Assembly: GCA_965220245.1 (NCBI GenBank)
Contig: CBDCPI010000008.1
Coordinates: 558,001 to 622,000, forward strand
Length of the DNA stretch: 64,000 bases
Direction: 5' to 3'
Origin: CBDCPI01 sp965220245
GTDB lineage: Bacteria > Chloroflexota > Dehalococcoidia > Lucifugimonadales > UBA3495
Made by a program: the position numbers and the translations under genes
Notes under the pieces: model-generated
Told to the model about the DNA's origin: nothing
The model's database searches: none
The model's input: only the letters and a program-made list of their open reading frames with translations
Shown: piece after piece, positions 42,530 to 49,777 of the stretch
Position numbering within the stretch: position 1 is the first letter of the stretch
Layout: every line of letters starts with the position of its first letter

Positions 42530-42934
42530 TCAGGCAAGACCTGCTTGGGTAGCCGCAGTTTCATTCACCGCGGCCTTTCTGTTGGCGTCGCTGCGCCTGC
42601 GGGACTGCCGGTGGTTCCCGGCGCAGGTTTCGCACCGCGATTGGCCCGGAATCGCCGGCTTGCTGCAGTTCCGGCATAGGCCGAGTTCCTTGGCTCTCTC
42701 ACGCTTTTTCTGCTCATGGAGGCGTTGGTATTCCTTCCGTTCGGGATGTTGGCTTCTGACCTGATCGTACTCCCGGCGCGCTTCCCTCGCGGTTTCGGGG
42801 TCCTTGGCCTTGGTGGCAGGAGGTCTCTTCCTGTCACCTTTTGGTTTCGGCTTGGGAAGTTTCTTCTTGGCGTGTTTGGTCTGCTTGGTTCCTGCGCGTG
42901 TCCTGCCGGGTATCGGGAAGGTGTGCTGGAACAA
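42530..42934 (-). CDS. basic Zn-ribbon protein, start uncertain
   Basis: The C-terminal 90 residues are convincing: EARREYDQVRSQHPERKEYQ, then KRERAKELGLCRNCSKPAIP and SRCETCAGNHRQSRRRSD, a four-Cys ribbon in a highly basic protein. The frame stays open upstream into a non-coding-looking region. TTG 42934 is a placeholder start without a good ribosome binding site. DNA binding is plausible. A decayed copy of the ribbon is at 6350-6506. Confidence 0.55.
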   Translation of the reverse strand: MFQHTFPIPGRTRAGTKQTKHAKKKLPKPKPKGDRKRPPATKAKDPETAREARREYDQVRSQHPERKEYQRLHEQKKRERAKELGLCRNCSKPAIPGQSRCETCAGNHRQSRRRSDANRKAAVNETAATQAGLA

Positions 42935-42998
42935 AATTCTTTTAGGAGAGAGTGGGCGACAGACCTGTAAGGGTATGCGGAACGCTGAGACTGGAGGC

Positions 42999-43064
42999 GG
43001 TTCCCCCGGCAGGCGCGGGGATAGACCTAAATGACGAGGGTGGATCCCCTCGCCGGCGGGGACC
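42999..43064. repeat. degenerate CRISPR-like repeats in opposite orientations
   Basis: 42999-43027 starts GGTTCCCCCGGC and ends GCGCGGGGATAGACC, a near match to the reverse complement of the CRISPR repeat at 43638. 43039-43064 (GGTGGATCCCCT ... GGCGGGGACC) looks like a weaker copy in the direct orientation. Both lie about 600 bp left of the array. Confidence 0.55.
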
Positions 43065-43195
43065 TTGCACACGATGAGGCTCTTTTCCGTTGCCCAAGCG
43101 ATATAGCAGGCGTTAGGATAGCCCGTCTCTACAGGTTTTGCTGCCTGTTGAGAGTCACGTTCTGCTGGTTGCAGGCAAGGCTGATAATTGCGGGG

Positions 43196-43384
43196 ATGCC
43201 GTATAGCGAGTTGTTTTGGTCGGCTGTCGGCGCACTGGCCATTGGCGCCTTTATCTGGCATCTGGCCAGTCGTCCGGGTCTGCCGTGGTGGCTGTATCTT
43301 GCGGCTGCGGTTGCGCTCGTGACCGGAGCTTTTCTTCTTGCCGCTTGGATTTGGCGAGCCTTAGAAACACTGCAGCTAGTATGA
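43196..43384 (+). CDS. small two-helix membrane protein, alternative to the antisense gene
   Basis: 62 residues from ATG 43196 (MPYSELFWSAVGALAIGAFI) with two hydrophobic segments. It overlaps the minus-strand gene 43251-43442 on the other strand, and only one is likely real. The ribosome binding site here is weak. Confidence 0.3.
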   Translation: MPYSELFWSAVGALAIGAFIWHLASRPGLPWWLYLAAAVALVTGAFLLAAWIWRALETLQLV

Positions 43385-43442
43385 GGGACTCTGCTGCCAG
43401 CAGTGACGTCGCTGCCAGCAGCATGACGATAAGGTTGTCCAT
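43251..43442 (-). CDS. small single-pass membrane protein
   Basis: 63 residues. One membrane segment (NLIVMLLAATSLLAAESLIL) followed by a basic and then Gln/Pro-rich tail. GAGGGACAG precedes ATG 43442, which favours this frame over the opposing plus-strand one. Unknown function. Confidence 0.45.
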   Translation of the reverse strand: MDNLIVMLLAATSLLAAESLILAAVFLRLAKSKRQEEKLRSRAQPQPQDTATTADPDDWPDAR

Positions 43443-43637
43443 TCTGTCCCTCTTGGGATATTGCAGGTTGTGGTCTTCGGGGGTTGCCGCCTCCGGTTGA
43501 TTGTCTCGCGTCCTCTGTTCTTCGCTTTTGCTTTGAGTCTTTCAGGTCTGTTCCCATTGGCTGCGTCAAAATGAATGAAGATTGACCGCTCTTGGCCGCG
43601 TGTGTCCTTTCGTCACTGGTATCCCTCAGCGTCGAAG

Positions 43638-43908
43638 GGTCTATCCCCGCGCTTGCGGGAAACCGGAGAGGAGGCCGGGACCGGCGGCGGTGGTCAAGGT
43701 CTATCCCCGCGCTTGCGGGGAAACCGATGTAGAAGCAAACTGGCTCGCCGACGTGACGGGTCTATCCCCGCGCTTGCGGGGAAACCCGCCGGACTACCCG
43801 CCTCCCGATGAGCCCTCCGGGTCTATCCCCGCGCTTGCGGGGAAACCTCGTCGATCTCGGCCTGCCGGGCCCGCTTGATGGGTCTATCCCCGCGCTTGCG
43901 GGGGAACC
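43638..43908 (+). CRISPR. orphan CRISPR array, type I-E-like, 5 repeats and 4 spacers
   Basis: 28-bp repeats begin GGTCTATCCCCGCG and end GCGGGGAAACC, with the CCCCGC/GCGGGG stem and AAACC end of type I-E repeats. Repeats start at 43638 (27 bp, one G lost), 43698, 43759, 43820 and 43881 (one substitution, the usual eroded terminal repeat). All four spacers are 33 bp. The handle-like end implies transcription on the plus strand with the leader on the left. No cas gene is present in the window. Confidence 0.95.
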
Positions 43909-44019
43909 GCCTTCTCCCGTTCCACTCGGTTTCGTACCAGTCAGAACCGGTGGACCGGAGTTCTTGCTAGGGCGGGACCCGTGAGGGTGAGGAGGTCCCG
44001 CGTACTCGGAATCGGCCCC

Positions 44020-44071
44020 GGTTCTTGATTTTGTCCAGCCAGACCTACCAAGCTGGACAAAATCAAGAACC
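44020..44071. repeat. perfect 20-bp inverted repeat
   Basis: GGTTCTTGATTTTGTCCAGC at 44020-44039 is repeated as its exact reverse complement at 44052-44071 with a 12-base loop. No T-run follows on either strand. A smaller stem GCGGGACC/GGTCCCGC lies just left (43972-44001). It sits between the CRISPR array and the transporter-binding-protein gene. Confidence 0.85.
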
Positions 44072-44247
44072 TTCGTGCGTGCGACGCAATAGCAACGGAA
44101 AACTGAGGTACTCGTGGGCGGTCGAACTAGGAGGCAGTTGATTGGAACGGTAGTTTAGGAGACAGCTTTGTAATTCGACCCCACGCAAGTGGGCCCGTCT
44201 GCATGCACCCTCGCTATCGCAGAGCGCTTCGCGTATTCCCATCGGAA

Positions 44248-45435
44248 CTACTTCCGTTGACCACCGCTCAGAACTCTGTAACCATAGTTCTCTTCTGTCC
44301 TCTCTGCGTGAGGAAGGACTTCAACGACCACCCTGGAGAGGCCGAGCACCTCGCCGTTTTCGTCGAAGCTGTAGTTGTTTCCGATGGCGCCACTCCAGGT
44401 TATATCGTAGAGACAGTCCCGAAATCCGTCGGCATCCTGGTCGTCGCTAGTCTGCCTGAGGCACTCAGCCGTGATGTACACGTCGTCGTAGGCAGACCCA
44501 AGGTGCCAGGGAAGGGTGATGTACTGGTAGCGCTCCCTGAAGTTGGCAAGGACTTCCTGGGACTTCTCGTTGTTGGGGTCGGGAGCGGCAGTGATGGCCT
44601 TCAGGCCGGTGGCCGCGTCGCCGGCGATGTCCTGGGCGGTGGTCCCGACCGTGACGGTTTCGCCGTAGATGGGGCCTTCGTAGCCCAACTCCCGAGCCTG
44701 CTTGACGATAGCACCCGCTGCAAATTCCGACTGGGGGGCTATGTGGAGGGCGTCAGGGCTGGCCGCGAATAGCTTGGTCAGCTGGGTCTCGAAATCGGTG
44801 ACGTCGGCAGTGTAGCGCTCGGCGGCGGCGACGTGGCCACCGTTCTCTTCGAACTGGGCCACTGAGGTGCGCCTCACACCCTCGGCGTAGTCGGTCGCTT
44901 CGGTGATGGTGGCCAACCTGCGGATGCCGTCGGCCCACAGGACATTGCCGGTGTTGATTCCCACCTCGATGTCGCTAATCTGGGTGCGGAAGATGTAGTC
45001 GCCCGCGTTGGCGATGTCTGGGTTGCTGGCCAGCCCCGAGAACAGGACCACCCCATCCTCTTCGGCAAGGGGCGCGACCCCGAGCATCGCCCCGCTGCAC
45101 GAGGTGCCGAGGATGATCTTAATCCTGTCCACGTCGGTGAGCTTCTTGTAGGCGGTGATGGCATCCTGAGCGTTGCACTTCGAGTCTTCGACGACGAACT
45201 CCAGTATGCGCCCATTGACTCCGCCGACGGCATTGATCTCGTCGAGCGCCATCTTCTTGGATTGCAGGGCCACCATGCCGTAGGTCTCGCCGGCGCCCGT
45301 CAGGGATTCCATCACGCCTATCCGAAAGGGAGCACTGTCGCCCTCACTTCCACTTCTTTCACAAGCCATGATAGCCAGCACAAGGATAACTATCAATCCT
45401 AACCCGGCGAGCCTTTTCCAGGACGATATTTGCAT
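44248..45435 (-). CDS. branched-chain amino-acid-type ABC transporter binding lipoprotein
   Basis: 395 residues. Lipoprotein signal (GLGLIVILVLAIMAC, Cys about residue 26). The mature part starts PFRIGVMESLTGAGETYGMV and continues ALDEINAVGGVNGRILEFVV and IILGTSCSGAMLGVAPLAEE, the order of type I periplasmic-binding folds of the LivK kind. The C-terminus is complete. No permease or ATPase genes are adjacent, so substrate and partner system are unknown. Confidence 0.9.
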   Translation of the reverse strand: MQISSWKRLAGLGLIVILVLAIMACERSGSEGDSAPFRIGVMESLTGAGETYGMVALQSKKMALDEINAVGGVNGRILEFVVEDSKCNAQDAITAYKKLTDVDRIKIILGTSCSGAMLGVAPLAEEDGVVLFSGLASNPDIANAGDYIFRTQISDIEVGINTGNVLWADGIRRLATITEATDYAEGVRRTSVAQFEENGGHVAAAERYTADVTDFETQLTKLFAASPDALHIAPQSEFAAGAIVKQARELGYEGPIYGETVTVGTTAQDIAGDAATGLKAITAAPDPNNEKSQEVLANFRERYQYITLPWHLGSAYDDVYITAECLRQTSDDQDADGFRDCLYDITWSGAIGNNYSFDENGEVLGLSRVVVEVLPHAERTEENYGYRVLSGGQRK

Positions 45436-45637
45436 GAAGTACTCCCTTAACGTGCGGTTTGATTATGCATTTTGGCCGTGGCTTGGGTTCTGCTTTAGCC
45501 GCATCTGGTTCAGAGATCAATTTCAGTCACCGATATCAAGTGTATAGTCTAACCAGCGTTTGCAACATGCGATAGGGACAGGGAAATGGACTTCGATCGT
45601 CATCACGATGCGCGAGTCAGGAGAGTGACCTTCGAGT

Positions 45638-45809
45638 GGCTAGTAGTCCGAAATTTTTGAAACGATGAGTAGCTGAGATTGGCGTGACTCCCCAGAGTCT
45701 TTCACTCAATAGTTCCCTCTCCCTCTGAGAGAGGGTTAGAGCCTGCCTCTGCGAAGGCAGGGGGTGAGGGAATTTATCCCATCAATGCAATGCTGTTGGA
45801 CTACTAGCC
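45638..45809. repeat. MITE-like element with 12-bp terminal inverted repeats
   Basis: GGCTAGTAGTCC at 45638-45649 and its exact reverse complement at 45798-45809 bound 172 bp. Inside are two hairpins (CCCTCTC/GAGAGGG near 45711-45731 and CCTGCCT/AGGCAGG just after). No ORF is seen and no clear target duplication, so mobility is unproven. Confidence 0.55.
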
Positions 45810-46077
45810 CAACAAGTCGAGATTCATGGCGAAGTTATTCCCCGCACAGTTCGCTGCAAGGCTGGAGAGCTTTCGGGAGGCCTCGGAACTTTCCTGGCGA
45901 GGTCTGACACCGGAACTTCGCATCGGCGTTTGCCTAGTGAAGCGGTGGGGGATGGGCGCCACCCCGATTCGGCCAACTTGATCGCCCTGTTCAACTTGGC
46001 CGCTGAGATGAGCTCGCTTTACCTGCTGCTACAGGTCCAGGACGAAGCGCAACACGTTCACGATTGGGTTTATCCTG

Positions 46078-46348
46078 TCACCGGATGTCGAAGTCTGCCC
46101 TTGATTTGCCCTCGGCGTGGCTCATCTTGTCGTGGGACTGTAGTAGGAGGGCCATCTCACAGCAAACTCCGCGGCACGCTCTCCCACCCGTTGTCGGCAT
46201 TGTACAACCAAGCAAACTTGACGTCCCAGAGCTGCCCCCGCAGCGAGGCCGACAGACCACAAAAGCTCTCACGCCCCACGTGGTCCAGGTACAGCCGGTC
46301 CGTTTGCCAAAGGCCCCTCTGATTAGACTTCTCTCCCGGAACTGTCAT
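46078..46348 (-). pseudogene. transposase remnant (IS1182-like N-terminus)
   Basis: MTVPGEKSNQRGLWQTDRLY, then LDHVGRESFCGLSASLRGQL and LYNADNGWESVPRSLL ends at TGA. A shifted frame continues ALLLQSHDKMSHAEGKSRAD and FDIR. From memory this order is the N-terminal region of IS1182-family transposases. The rest of the gene and the IS ends are gone. Confidence 0.55.
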
Positions 46349-46531
46349 CTATCGTTATGCTTGATGCCCCCAAGTGTAGCCGATCACCCGGCTACCCCCA
46401 CTTTCCGGCCAAACTTCTAGTAGAATCAGGCGGGCCGCCGGCCAGCGGCATGGGTGGCTGGTGTGGAGGACACGGCCTCCGGTATTCCCACAACGAATCA
46501 CGGCGCAAGGAAACCACGTCAGGAGAGCGCG
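46349..46531. other. leader region of the CNT transporter gene
   Basis: No separate gene. The transporter reading frame is open from 46454 but a good AGGAG at 46521-46525 points to the TTG start at 46532. Nothing else recognised. Confidence 0.4.
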
Positions 46532-47764
46532 TTGGAACGTTGGATCGCCCTGCTGGGACTGGCTGTCATCATGGCGCTGGCGTGGCTGATTGGCGACCGC
46601 AACCGGAAGGTCGATTTTCGGGTTATCGGCGGCGGACTTGCCCTCCAATTCGGCTTGGCGCTCTTCATCCTGAAGACGCCGGTGGGCGTTGGCCTGTTTC
46701 AGGGGATGGGAGATTTCTTTGCCGCAATCCTGAAGTTCACCGACTCGGGCAGTAGCTTCGTCTTTGGCGGGGAATACTCCCATCACTTCTTCGCTTTCAG
46801 AGTGCTGCCCACTATCATCTTCGTTTCGTCACTGATGTCGGTCTTCTACTACTTGGGCATCCTTCAGAAAATCATGGGAATATTAGCTTGGGTGATGCGG
46901 CGGACTCTCGCCACCTCCGGCTCGGAAACGTTAGCGGTGGCGGCCAACGTTTTCCTGGGCCAGACCGAGGCGCCGCTGATGGTGCGTCCCTACGTCGCGG
47001 GCATGACCCGCTCCGAGTTGATGGCGCTGATGGTAGGCGGTTTTGCTACCATCGCGGGCAGCGTCTTCGCAGTCTACGTCAGTATGGGAATCGACGCGGG
47101 GCACCTGGTGTCGGCGTCGGTCATATCGGCGCCGGCCGCCCTGTTGATCGCCAAGCTGATGGTCCCCGAAACCGGCTCTCCTGCAACACTGGGCCGCGTC
47201 GAATTGGAGGTGGAGAAGAAGCATGGGAATGTGGTGGAGGCGGCCACCGAAGGGGCTTTGGACGGCTTGCGTCTGGCGCTGAACGTGGCCGCCCTGCTCA
47301 TCGCCGTCCTGGCGTTCGTGGCGATGGCCGACGCGCTGCTAGGCCTGTTGGGGGGATGGATTGGCGGCTGGTTCGGGCAGTCGTGGAAGTGGTCCCTGTC
47401 GGCCATCTTGGGCTACGCCTTCGCCCCGTTCGCTTGGCTGATGGGAATTCCGTGGCGTGAGTGCCTCCCGGCCGGTGAACTCCTGGGCACAAAGATGGCC
47501 CTAAACGAGTTCATCGCCTACGCGAAGCTGGCCGAATGGTCGCAACCCGGCTCGGAAGTCGTCCTGAGTGAGCGCACCAGGACGATTCTGACCTATGCGC
47601 TGTGCGGGTTCGCCAACTTCGGCAGCATCGGTATACAGATAGGCGGCATCGGCGGGATCGCCCCGGAGCGGCGGCTGGAACTGGCCAAGCTGGGACTGCC
47701 GGCGATGCTGGGAGGCACCTTCGCCATGATGATGACCGCCTGCGTGGCGGGGCTGCTCACATAG
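46532..47764 (+). CDS. concentrative nucleoside transporter (CNT/NupC family)
   Basis: 410 residues from TTG 46532 (AGGAG six bases upstream), with roughly ten hydrophobic segments. Signatures are GQTEAPLMVRPYVAGMTRSE, GGFATIAGSVFAVYVSMGI and GTKMALNEFIAYAKLA plus the C-terminal YALCGFANFGSIGIQIGGIG, which match the substrate-binding repeats of CNT proteins. It would import nucleosides with Na+ or H+. No binding partner is needed. Single gene with no obvious operon. Confidence 0.95.
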   Translation: MERWIALLGLAVIMALAWLIGDRNRKVDFRVIGGGLALQFGLALFILKTPVGVGLFQGMGDFFAAILKFTDSGSSFVFGGEYSHHFFAFRVLPTIIFVSSLMSVFYYLGILQKIMGILAWVMRRTLATSGSETLAVAANVFLGQTEAPLMVRPYVAGMTRSELMALMVGGFATIAGSVFAVYVSMGIDAGHLVSASVISAPAALLIAKLMVPETGSPATLGRVELEVEKKHGNVVEAATEGALDGLRLALNVAALLIAVLAFVAMADALLGLLGGWIGGWFGQSWKWSLSAILGYAFAPFAWLMGIPWRECLPAGELLGTKMALNEFIAYAKLAEWSQPGSEVVLSERTRTILTYALCGFANFGSIGIQIGGIGGIAPERRLELAKLGLPAMLGGTFAMMMTACVAGLLT

Positions 47765-48041
47765 GGGTCTGTCCTGCCAGCGCAGCAAGCGGGATCAGGC
47801 GAGCGTAGCGCGACCGTGGAAGCGGTGGCGGCCATGCAGTGGCGTTTCCTCAGGCTGGGCTTCGTATGCGGGGGAAAATGGAAAGCCCCGGAGAGGCTGC
47901 CCTTCGGGGTCTGGGAGCCGGGGTTGGTCCGCGTTTGTTATCTCCCCTGCCCGGTGTCCGGTTGGTGCACCGCGGGTCAGGTTGGCATTGGAGTGGAAGG
48001 GGCTTTCCGCGGTGGTTCCTGCAGGTTCCGGGTGCTTCGGA
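47765..48041. other. intergenic interval with long-range inverted repeat
   Basis: No gene. GGAAAGCCCC near 47879 and GGGGCTTTCC near 48000 are reverse complements about 110 bp apart. They could form a large hairpin, with smaller GC hairpins inside. Function unknown. Confidence 0.4.
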
Positions 48042-48084
48042 GAAAAAGGGATTGCCTGGGGCCCGGAAGAGGTCCCAGGCAATC
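48042..48084 (-). terminator. intrinsic terminator
   Basis: Stem GATTGCCTGGG / CCCAGGCAATC with a 13-base loop. On the minus strand it is followed by CCTTTTTCTCC. It lies 22 bp after the stop of the acidic microprotein gene. Confidence 0.8.
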
Positions 48085-48105
48085 TTGGTCTACTGGGGAG
48101 CAATG

Positions 48106-48240
48106 CTAGGAGTCGTCTTCCTCTTCGCCGGTGTCCTCCCCGGCGTCCTCATCTCCCTCTTCGTCGGCGCCGTTTTCGGCCTGTTCTTCCTGCTGCTGGG
48201 CCTCTTCCTCGGCGTGTTGCTGGGTGTCAGTCACGTCCAT
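48106..48240 (-). CDS. 44-residue extremely acidic microprotein
   Basis: Starts MDVTDTQQHAEEEAQQQEEQ; more than half of the residues are Asp or Glu. AAGGAGAGGG precedes ATG 48240, and an intrinsic terminator follows. The start, stop and terminator make it a real expressed unit. DNA-mimic proteins and protein-binding tails are acidic like this, but no function can be assigned. Confidence 0.7.
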   Translation of the reverse strand: MDVTDTQQHAEEEAQQQEEQAENGADEEGDEDAGEDTGEEEDDS

Positions 48241-48549
48241 CGGTCCCTCTCCTTGATTGAAGATTGTTTGGGTGACGCTCCGGAGCGCCGTCTGCCGGGC
48301 TGGCCGCCGGGCTCATGCCTTCCTCCCACGCCGCCTGCCTCGGACTTGGGGAACGGCCCGCAGGCCGGGCCTCCGGTCAGGATTCACCTGTTTTCAAGGT
48401 TAGCGTCTTCACCGGTCCGCCGTTTTGGCAATAAGTGCGAGGGGAATGGGTTGATGGGCAGGTGCGGGGGCGGGCGTATCCGGCCGGGTCTGGACCTCAG
48501 CCGGGCTGGAGATCACGCCCGGCTGTCCGGCGTCAGCGGACCGCGCCGG
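48241..48549. other. intergenic interval
   Basis: No convincing gene. The region contains the upstream control sequences of the acidic microprotein gene and the 3-prime end of the Rieske gene. Nothing else recognised. Confidence 0.35.
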
Positions 48550-49176
48550 TCAGCTCCGGTACTCCGTTGCCGTTTCTGACGCTGGCGGACCGGGCCAGGT
48601 GTCGTGAAGAGGGACCAGCCTGCCGGTCTCCGCGCACCAGTCCAGGCCGTGCAGCGGGCAGGTGATGATCCCGTCCACCGGCTCGATGCCGCTGAGGTCG
48701 GCGCCCCGGTGGGGGCAGATGAGGCCCGGTTTCAGCCGGTGGTCCCGGTAGGCCGCCTCCAGGTCGCCGAGCCAGGGCACCATGGGCGGGTATACCGGAT
48801 ATTCCGCCCTGTACCGGCTTTCCAACACCCGGAAGTAGCTCTCTTGGGGAATGCCCTTGTGGGGCAGGTCGTCCACGTCCACCCAATTTTGGGTGTGGTC
48901 GTGGTGCGGGCAGTCGATCTCTCCCGGCAGGTCCGGGATCACGCGGGAAATCGGGGTGACGAAGACCTCCGGAATCAGCGTGGCAAAGCGGGTCCGTTCG
49001 CGGTCCGGTCCATCGAGAAACCGGAAGTCCACGTGCCAGTGTTTCGGTTCGAACCCGATGATTTCCGCGTCGTCGTGGGCCGGGCCGATTACCGGCCACC
49101 ATCTTGGCTGGCCCGTGCCGTCATCAACCCAGAGGGCGCGAACGTGGGGTACTTGATAGAGTTTTCCCGGCTCCAT
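48550..49176 (-). CDS. protein with C-terminal Rieske [2Fe-2S] domain
   Basis: 208 residues. The last 60 carry ICPHRGADLSGIEPVDG and TCPLHGLDWCAETGR, the CxH...CxxH ligand set of Rieske clusters. The first 140 residues form an unrecognised beta-rich domain with HWHVDFRFLDG. An additional CPHHDH lies in the middle. It may be an electron-transfer or redox-sensing protein. Start ATG 49176. Confidence 0.8.
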   Translation of the reverse strand: MEPGKLYQVPHVRALWVDDGTGQPRWWPVIGPAHDDAEIIGFEPKHWHVDFRFLDGPDRERTRFATLIPEVFVTPISRVIPDLPGEIDCPHHDHTQNWVDVDDLPHKGIPQESYFRVLESRYRAEYPVYPPMVPWLGDLEAAYRDHRLKPGLICPHRGADLSGIEPVDGIITCPLHGLDWCAETGRLVPLHDTWPGPPASETATEYRS

Positions 49177-49242
49177 TTCTTTCTCAGGTCCTCCTGCTTG
49201 GTTGCCGGGCCGCGTATTCTCGACCGGCCCGGCCTCACGGGG

Positions 49243-49434
49243 CTACTCGGGTTGGCCTGTCCGGAACATCTTGGTGTTGCAGTCAGGGCATGTGCCCCGG
49301 ACGGCGTGCCGGTGGTTCTTCATGATGACCCGTTCCGGGTTGGCCATGGTCCTGGGTTCCCTGCACTTCATGCAGTAGGCTTGGACCGGCTGGGTGATGG
49401 GATGCATGCCTTGAGCGTTGGCTTTGGTGTTCAT
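49243..49434 (-). CDS. DUF5679 zinc-ribbon protein
   Basis: 63 residues. AYCMKCREPRTMANPERVIM, then GTCPDCNTKMFRTG is the DUF5679 ribbon with two CxxC knuckles. AAGGAGATGAAG precedes the ATG, and a short period-7 repeat sits just upstream. Function unknown; common on chromosomes and large viruses of several groups. Confidence 0.85.
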   Translation of the reverse strand: MNTKANAQGMHPITQPVQAYCMKCREPRTMANPERVIMKNHRHAVRGTCPDCNTKMFRTGQPE

Positions 49435-49449
49435 TCTTCATCTCCTTAT

Positions 49450-49478
49450 GAATAGTGGTCAATGGCTGGTGACCAGGG
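49450..49478. repeat. period-7 repeat, short copy F
   Basis: About four seven-base units (AGTGGTC, AATGGCT, GGTGACC). It abuts the AAGGAG ribosome binding site of the DUF5679 gene, as copies B, C and E do for their genes. Confidence 0.5.
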
Positions 49479-49537
49479 GAATCACCGTTTTACCGAATCC
49501 GTCTTCCGGTCCTCGGCTGGGGTGGCTTGTGGCAGTA

Positions 49538-49777
49538 TTAAGCCGCTGGGGCGCCTTCTTGGTTTTGGAGTCGTTCGATGAGGGGTATGACCTCTTGGAA
49601 CTCTCCGGGGAACTCCTTGGCGGTCCTGAGGGCGGCTTTGTTCCAGAATGAGGGGTCGCGTTGCCGGGGGTCGTACCGGAAGCATGAGCCGACGATTGCT
49701 TGGTCCAGGTGCTGGAAGGCGAAGGCCATGGCGACGGGCAGTTGGCAGTCTTCCTCCGCCCAGCCCCCTCCCCATGG
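49538..49777 (-). pseudogene. hypothetical gene cut at its 5-prime end by an IS
   Basis: Protein-like reading AMAFAFQHLDQAIVGSCFRY and FPGEFQEVIPLIERLQNQEG ends at a TAA. The frame continues upstream without a ribosome binding site (GGGWAEEDCQLPV) straight into the end of the IS4-type element, so the original start is missing. Family unknown. Confidence 0.55.

Noticed and set aside
43031..43384. Longer plus-strand ORF starting at 43031
   Set aside because: Its first 55 residues come from the degenerate repeat region and lack protein character; only the part from 43196 is considered, at low confidence.
43575..43878. ORFs across the CRISPR array containing GLSPRLRGN/RACGET repeats
   Set aside because: Repeat-derived pseudo-proteins commonly mis-annotated on type I-E arrays.
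44000..44247. Reverse transcriptase, retron RNA or group II intron beside the CRISPR array
   Set aside because: No reverse transcriptase motif occurs in any frame; the 20-bp hairpin alone is not evidence of a retron.
47816..48579. Long plus-strand frame with a strongly hydrophobic stretch near 48110-48240
   Set aside because: It is the antisense of a run of Glu/Asp codons (GAA/GAG/GAC), which mirror to Leu/Phe/Val codons. The minus strand has the ribosome binding site, start, stop and terminator.
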